A stretch of 64,000 bases of DNA from CBDAPX01 sp965198725 (lineage in GTDB: Bacteria; Pseudomonadota; Alphaproteobacteria; Rhodobacterales; Rhodobacteraceae). The first letter of the stretch is position 1. Each line of letters begins with the position of its first letter. The stretch lies in the NCBI GenBank assembly GCA_965198725.1, contig CBDAPX010000002.1, positions 620,001 to 684,000 of the forward strand. The letters are read 5' to 3'. The notes below the pieces were generated by a model that saw only the letters and a program-made list of their open reading frames with translations, did not search any database and was not told the origin of the DNA. The position numbers and the translations under genes are program-made. This document shows, in pieces, positions 61,426 through 64,000 of the stretch.

Positions 61426-61815
61426 ATGAAAGAACTCACCCCCTCCGATCTGCGCCCGCCTTTTGCGCGCTATGCCCATGGCGTTGAAATTCCGGCCGGT
61501 TGGCGGATCGTGCAAACCTCTGGACAGCTGGGAGTGGGCCCCGATGATCAGATCCCTGAAGGCGCCCGGGAACAGGCGGATATCTGTTTTGGTAACATCG
61601 CGTCGATCTTGCGTTCCGCAGGGATGGGGCCGGGGGATGTGGCGCATGTCACGGGCTATGTCACGGACCGGTCCCATATGGCCGCTTACATGGCGGCGCG
61701 GGACGCATTCATGGATGGGGCGGGGCGTCTGCCAAGTTCCACCCTTTTGATCGTATCCGGTTTCACGCGGCCTGAATTCAAGGTCGAGGTCGAGGTTATG
61801 GCCGCGGCCCCCTAA
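61426..61815 (+). CDS. RidA/YjgF family enamine/imine deaminase
   Basis: The 129-aa protein has the family pattern RIVQTSGQLGVGPD, EQADICFGNIASILRSAGMG, and the C-terminal SSTLLIVSGFTRPEFKVEVEVMA with the conserved Arg. RidA proteins remove reactive enamine/imine intermediates. It is divergent from the amidotransferase across 117 bases, sharing a regulatory region, so it probably serves the same pathway. Confidence 0.9.
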   Translation: MKELTPSDLRPPFARYAHGVEIPAGWRIVQTSGQLGVGPDDQIPEGAREQADICFGNIASILRSAGMGPGDVAHVTGYVTDRSHMAAYMAARDAFMDGAGRLPSSTLLIVSGFTRPEFKVEVEVMAAAP

Positions 61816-61839
61816 CCGCATCCCAAGAAAGCGCCCAAA

Positions 61840-62229
61840 ATGACCATACTACGATATGCCATCCTGGTTTTTGTTGCGATCGACGCGACGATTTTTGTCA
61901 CGTCCCAAGTCGCGCCCGAGACCCTGCGCCAGTTAATGCCGCAATTCGATACAGAGACCGGCGGCGACGCCTATCTGCGCGCGGTGGGAATGATGTTCCT
62001 CGCCCTTGGTTTGATGCGGCTTTACGGGTCGCTCTTCATCACCAACAAGCGGGCGTTTCAACTGGCCCTTTACAGTTGGGCGATAGAGCTCTTGTTCACG
62101 GTGACAGAGCTTGCACGCGGTGCGTCGTTTTTTTCTGCAAGTATTGCGCCGATTTTGGTGGTGTCGGGGATGTTGATCTGGTCTTGCATCTACTATCAAC
62201 GACACTTTGCAGCGGCGTCAGCACGCTAG
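61840..62229 (+). CDS. Small four-helix membrane protein, unrecognised
   Basis: The 129-aa protein has four hydrophobic segments (about 4-22, 46-64, 72-90 and 98-120), with R-AVGMMFLALGLMRLYGS in the second. I do not recognise a family. It lies 24 bases after RidA on the same strand and its stop overlaps the converging LacI gene by four bases. It is probably part of the RidA transcript. Confidence 0.7.
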   Translation: MTILRYAILVFVAIDATIFVTSQVAPETLRQLMPQFDTETGGDAYLRAVGMMFLALGLMRLYGSLFITNKRAFQLALYSWAIELLFTVTELARGASFFSASIAPILVVSGMLIWSCIYYQRHFAAASAR

Positions 62230-63239
62230 GGCTCTCGACGCGCCGTTGTGTCCCGGTCTTTGAGTGTTGTGGCCAAGCAGATCGGGACAGGTCGCTGCCC
62301 GGTGTCCAGCCACTTTGCCAAGGCTTCTGCAGCCATGCGGCCCATGGTCCGTGCGGGCAAGCGGATCGTCGTCAATCGTGGATTGGTAAACTCGGCCGTT
62401 GGCAAATCATGCAGGCCGATGAGCGATGTATCCTCAGGAATACGCAGGCCAAGCCGCTGCAATTCGAACATGACGCCAAAGGCCTGAGCATCAGAGGTGC
62501 ACAAATAGGCATCATACTTCTTTCCTGTCACCTGTGCCTCGCGAACCGCTATGGCACCGCCCGCCACAGACAGGTCTGTTTCAAAGTAATGGAGAACGAC
62601 GTCCTGCGGCGCTTCTTTCAGGCCGTCCAAACGGGCCCGCGTGCGATCGTTGCGTTCGGTGGGACCGTGAATGACGGCAATATTCCGATGCCCAAGCTCG
62701 GTCAGATGGGACAGGGCCATCCGCGCGGCTTCTTTGTTGTCATAGCCAATCGTGGGATATGTGAAGCCCCGTTCAAAATAGGAAATCGCGACGGCGGGCA
62801 CATTGGCGTATTCCAGCATTGCAAACAGCTCGGGGCTGTGTGTTACGCCGGGAAAGAAAATACCTTCGGCCCCGATATCCAAAAGCTCTTTGGCGCGGCG
62901 CGCCTCGTCGTTTGGATCTTCGCCAGTCGTTGCAACAACCAAAGAATATCCAAAATCGCCCAGCCTGTTTTCAATCGCTTCGATTGTCAGGGCAAAGATA
63001 TCGTTTTCAAGTGTCGGGATCAGGGCGCCAATGATCCGCGTGCGTCCGGAATTGATTGCGCGCGCCGCAGCACTGGGGCGAAAGCCGAGCTCTGCGATAA
63101 TCCTCTCAACTTTGGCACGGGTGTCTTTTTGAACGACATCAGGTGAATTGAGGACCCGAGATACGGTTGCAACCGACACTTCGGCGGCGGTCGCGACGTC
63201 TCTGAGGTTGGCTCTCTTTTTGATGCGTCTGTGCGCCAT
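62226..63239 (-). CDS. LacI-family transcriptional regulator
   Basis: The 337-aa protein has an N-terminal DNA-binding domain (about 8-60; NLRDVATAAEVSVATVSRVLNSPDVVQ) with the hinge RPSAAARAINSGRT. A periplasmic-binding-like effector domain follows. It faces three TGTAACTxGTTACA palindromes in the 134-base gap to the DUF1989 gene, so autoregulation and control of that gene are likely. The effector is unknown. It may regulate the whole 52-64 kb locus. Confidence 0.92.
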   Translation of the reverse strand: MAHRRIKKRANLRDVATAAEVSVATVSRVLNSPDVVQKDTRAKVERIIAELGFRPSAAARAINSGRTRIIGALIPTLENDIFALTIEAIENRLGDFGYSLVVATTGEDPNDEARRAKELLDIGAEGIFFPGVTHSPELFAMLEYANVPAVAISYFERGFTYPTIGYDNKEAARMALSHLTELGHRNIAVIHGPTERNDRTRARLDGLKEAPQDVVLHYFETDLSVAGGAIAVREAQVTGKKYDAYLCTSDAQAFGVMFELQRLGLRIPEDTSLIGLHDLPTAEFTNPRLTTIRLPARTMGRMAAEALAKWLDTGQRPVPICLATTLKDRDTTARREP

Positions 63240-63260
63240 GTCTCATTTCTAAGCACGAAA

Positions 63261-63274
63261 TGTAACTAGTTACA
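63261..63274. promoter_or_regulatory. LacI-type operator 1
   Basis: TGTAACTAGTTACA is a perfect 14-base palindrome with central symmetry, 22 bases upstream of the lacI start and well placed for autoregulation. Confidence 0.8.
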
Positions 63275-63291
63275 ATTTTTTCCGCGCCGAA

Positions 63292-63305
63292 TGTAACTAG
63301 TTACA
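63292..63305. promoter_or_regulatory. LacI-type operator 2
   Basis: This is an identical copy of TGTAACTAGTTACA, 31 bases from the first site (start to start, about three helical turns). It lies upstream of the predicted -35 element of the DUF1989 gene. Confidence 0.8.
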
Positions 63306-63312
63306 AAATTTC

Positions 63313-63342
63313 TTGACTTCGCTTCGGGACTCGCGGTGTAAC
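63313..63342 (+). promoter_or_regulatory. Predicted sigma-70 promoter of the DUF1989 gene
   Basis: TTGACT (63313-63318) as -35 and TGTAAC (63337-63342) as a poor -10 are separated by 18 bases. The -10 is part of operator 3, so repressor binding would block RNA polymerase. Confidence 0.5.
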
Positions 63343-63350
63343 TGGTTACA
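63337..63350. promoter_or_regulatory. LacI-type operator 3
   Basis: TGTAACTGGTTACA differs from operators 1 and 2 by one central base. It overlaps the predicted -10 region and ends 23 bases before the GTG start of the DUF1989 gene. Confidence 0.78.
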
Positions 63351-63373
63351 TTGCCGTATCCCAAGGGGACAAA

Positions 63374-64000
63374 GTGCTCGATCGGACGATAATCCGCAGT
63401 TTCAGCAACACTGGTTTTTCCGGTGGCGGGCGGTCTTTCCCGGGCTTTCCAGCCAAATCCGATACGATCCGTACCAGCCTGGCACCACGCGAAGCAAAAC
63501 AGTTTGCGGTGTCTGCGGGCGATATCCTGTCCCTGATGTCAGACAAAACAGACGAAACCGTTTGTGTGATTGTCTTTGATCTGCAAGGGCGGCAGGCCCC
63601 CGGAAATTTGGGATTACAAGCGGGCAAAGCCGTTTCGCGAGATCAATTTGACAGTCATCAGCTATCGGGCTGGATCGCTCGGCATGGCGGAGACCCGGAT
63701 CAGGATTTGTATCCTGCTTGGCTGCGGATTGATGAATTGGCGGCGCTCAAAGTGGACACGCAGTCAACCGTTTGGCTGATCAAGCCCGTGCGATCCGAGG
63801 TCTTGGTCAATGGTCAGGCGGAAGGATCGGTTGAGGTGTCGTTGAAACCGGTCAGCAACGCGCTGGCTCTGCCGCTGCCGCCTGCACTGGCTGACGTCCA
63901 AGACGAATTCACCGTCCGTCGCGGGACGGCAATGGCTTACAGTTTGCAACCGGGCGAGATTGTTCAGATCATCGATGTCGAAGGACAGCAATGCTCCGAC
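63374..64000 (+). CDS. DUF1989 (urea carboxylase-associated-like) protein, N-terminal 209 aa, incomplete
   Basis: A GTG start at 63374 with AAGGGG about 6 bases upstream opens a frame that runs to the window edge without a stop. The first about 165 residues show no clear family (SAGDILSLMSDKTDETVCVIVFDLQG). The segment VRRGTAMAYSLQPGEIVQIIDVEGQQCSD begins a DUF1989 domain. Known larger relatives continue into a GcvT-like aminomethyltransferase, which would suit a demethylation pathway, but that part is outside the window. Three LacI operators lie upstream. Confidence 0.78.
   Translation, partial: MLDRTIIRSFSNTGFSGGGRSFPGFPAKSDTIRTSLAPREAKQFAVSAGDILSLMSDKTDETVCVIVFDLQGRQAPGNLGLQAGKAVSRDQFDSHQLSGWIARHGGDPDQDLYPAWLRIDELAALKVDTQSTVWLIKPVRSEVLVNGQAEGSVEVSLKPVSNALALPLPPALADVQDEFTVRRGTAMAYSLQPGEIVQIIDVEGQQCSD

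Overview
The window is GC-rich, densely packed chromosomal DNA of an alphaproteobacterium. Gene content and style point to the Rhodobacteraceae (Roseobacter group): tamA/tamB, a membrane urate hydroxylase of the PuuD type, an allantoinase/OHCU-decarboxylase fusion, gcvTHP under a tandem glycine riboswitch, a non-pyrrolysine MttB-like protein and a DUF1989 protein. I see no rRNA, tRNA, CRISPR array, insertion sequence or phage gene. Genus-level placement is inference.

Layout. 0-8 kb (minus strand): the N-terminal part of a DUF2235 hydrolase, a glycosyltransferase, tamB and tamA. 8.3-9.3 kb: a prokaryotic pentameric ligand-gated ion channel. 9.4-19.2 kb: a urate/allantoin catabolic region (puuD, LysR regulator, uraH, puuE-uraD fusion, allA, NCS2 purine permease, allE). 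It is interspersed with a TAXI-type TRAP binding protein, a glyceraldehyde-3-phosphate dehydrogenase and a small membrane protein. 19.4-22 kb: a small envelope module (secreted protein, membrane protein, HlyD-like protein, lipoprotein). 22-26.8 kb: tandem glycine riboswitch and gcvT-gcvH-gcvP. 27-29.7 kb: dienelactone hydrolase, 2-hydroxyacid dehydrogenase, truA. 29.8-34.3 kb: ycjX (interrupted by an in-frame TGA), a GNAT acetyltransferase, a ycjF-like gene, and a cyclic-nucleotide-domain/flavin-reductase fusion. 34.4-37.9 kb: ileS and ogt. 38-42.7 kb: a secreted double SnoaL-like protein, a LysR regulator, and a kefF-kefC pair in which kefF carries two in-frame stops. 42.9-45.6 kb: arylsulfatase and a GlxA-type regulator. 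45.7-50.2 kb: a GntR / DapA-family / aldehyde dehydrogenase / FAD oxidoreductase operon. 50.2-52.2 kb: a short-chain dehydrogenase and an AraC regulator.

52.2-64 kb is the most enigmatic region. Eight minus-strand genes lie head to tail, four of them coupled by ATGA overlaps: glutamine amidotransferase, creatininase family, CodA-type amidohydrolase, FAD-linked oxidase, TauD-type dioxygenase, orphan Tat-exported ABC binding protein, DUF2165 membrane protein, MttB-like methyltransferase. Divergent from these are RidA and a small membrane protein. A LacI regulator follows, facing three near-identical palindromic operators and the start of a DUF1989 protein that runs off the window. I read this as a catabolic locus for an N-rich, probably N-methylated or cyclic amide compound. 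The substrate is unknown.

Several single-base lesions stand out: TGA in ycjX, TAA and TAG in kefF, and a His-to-Arg change at a metal ligand of the CodA-type amidohydrolase. They could be genuine gene decay or assembly errors, and this should be settled before functions are assigned. The only stretch above 300 bases without a gene is 21960-22347, which holds a weak terminator and the glycine riboswitch.
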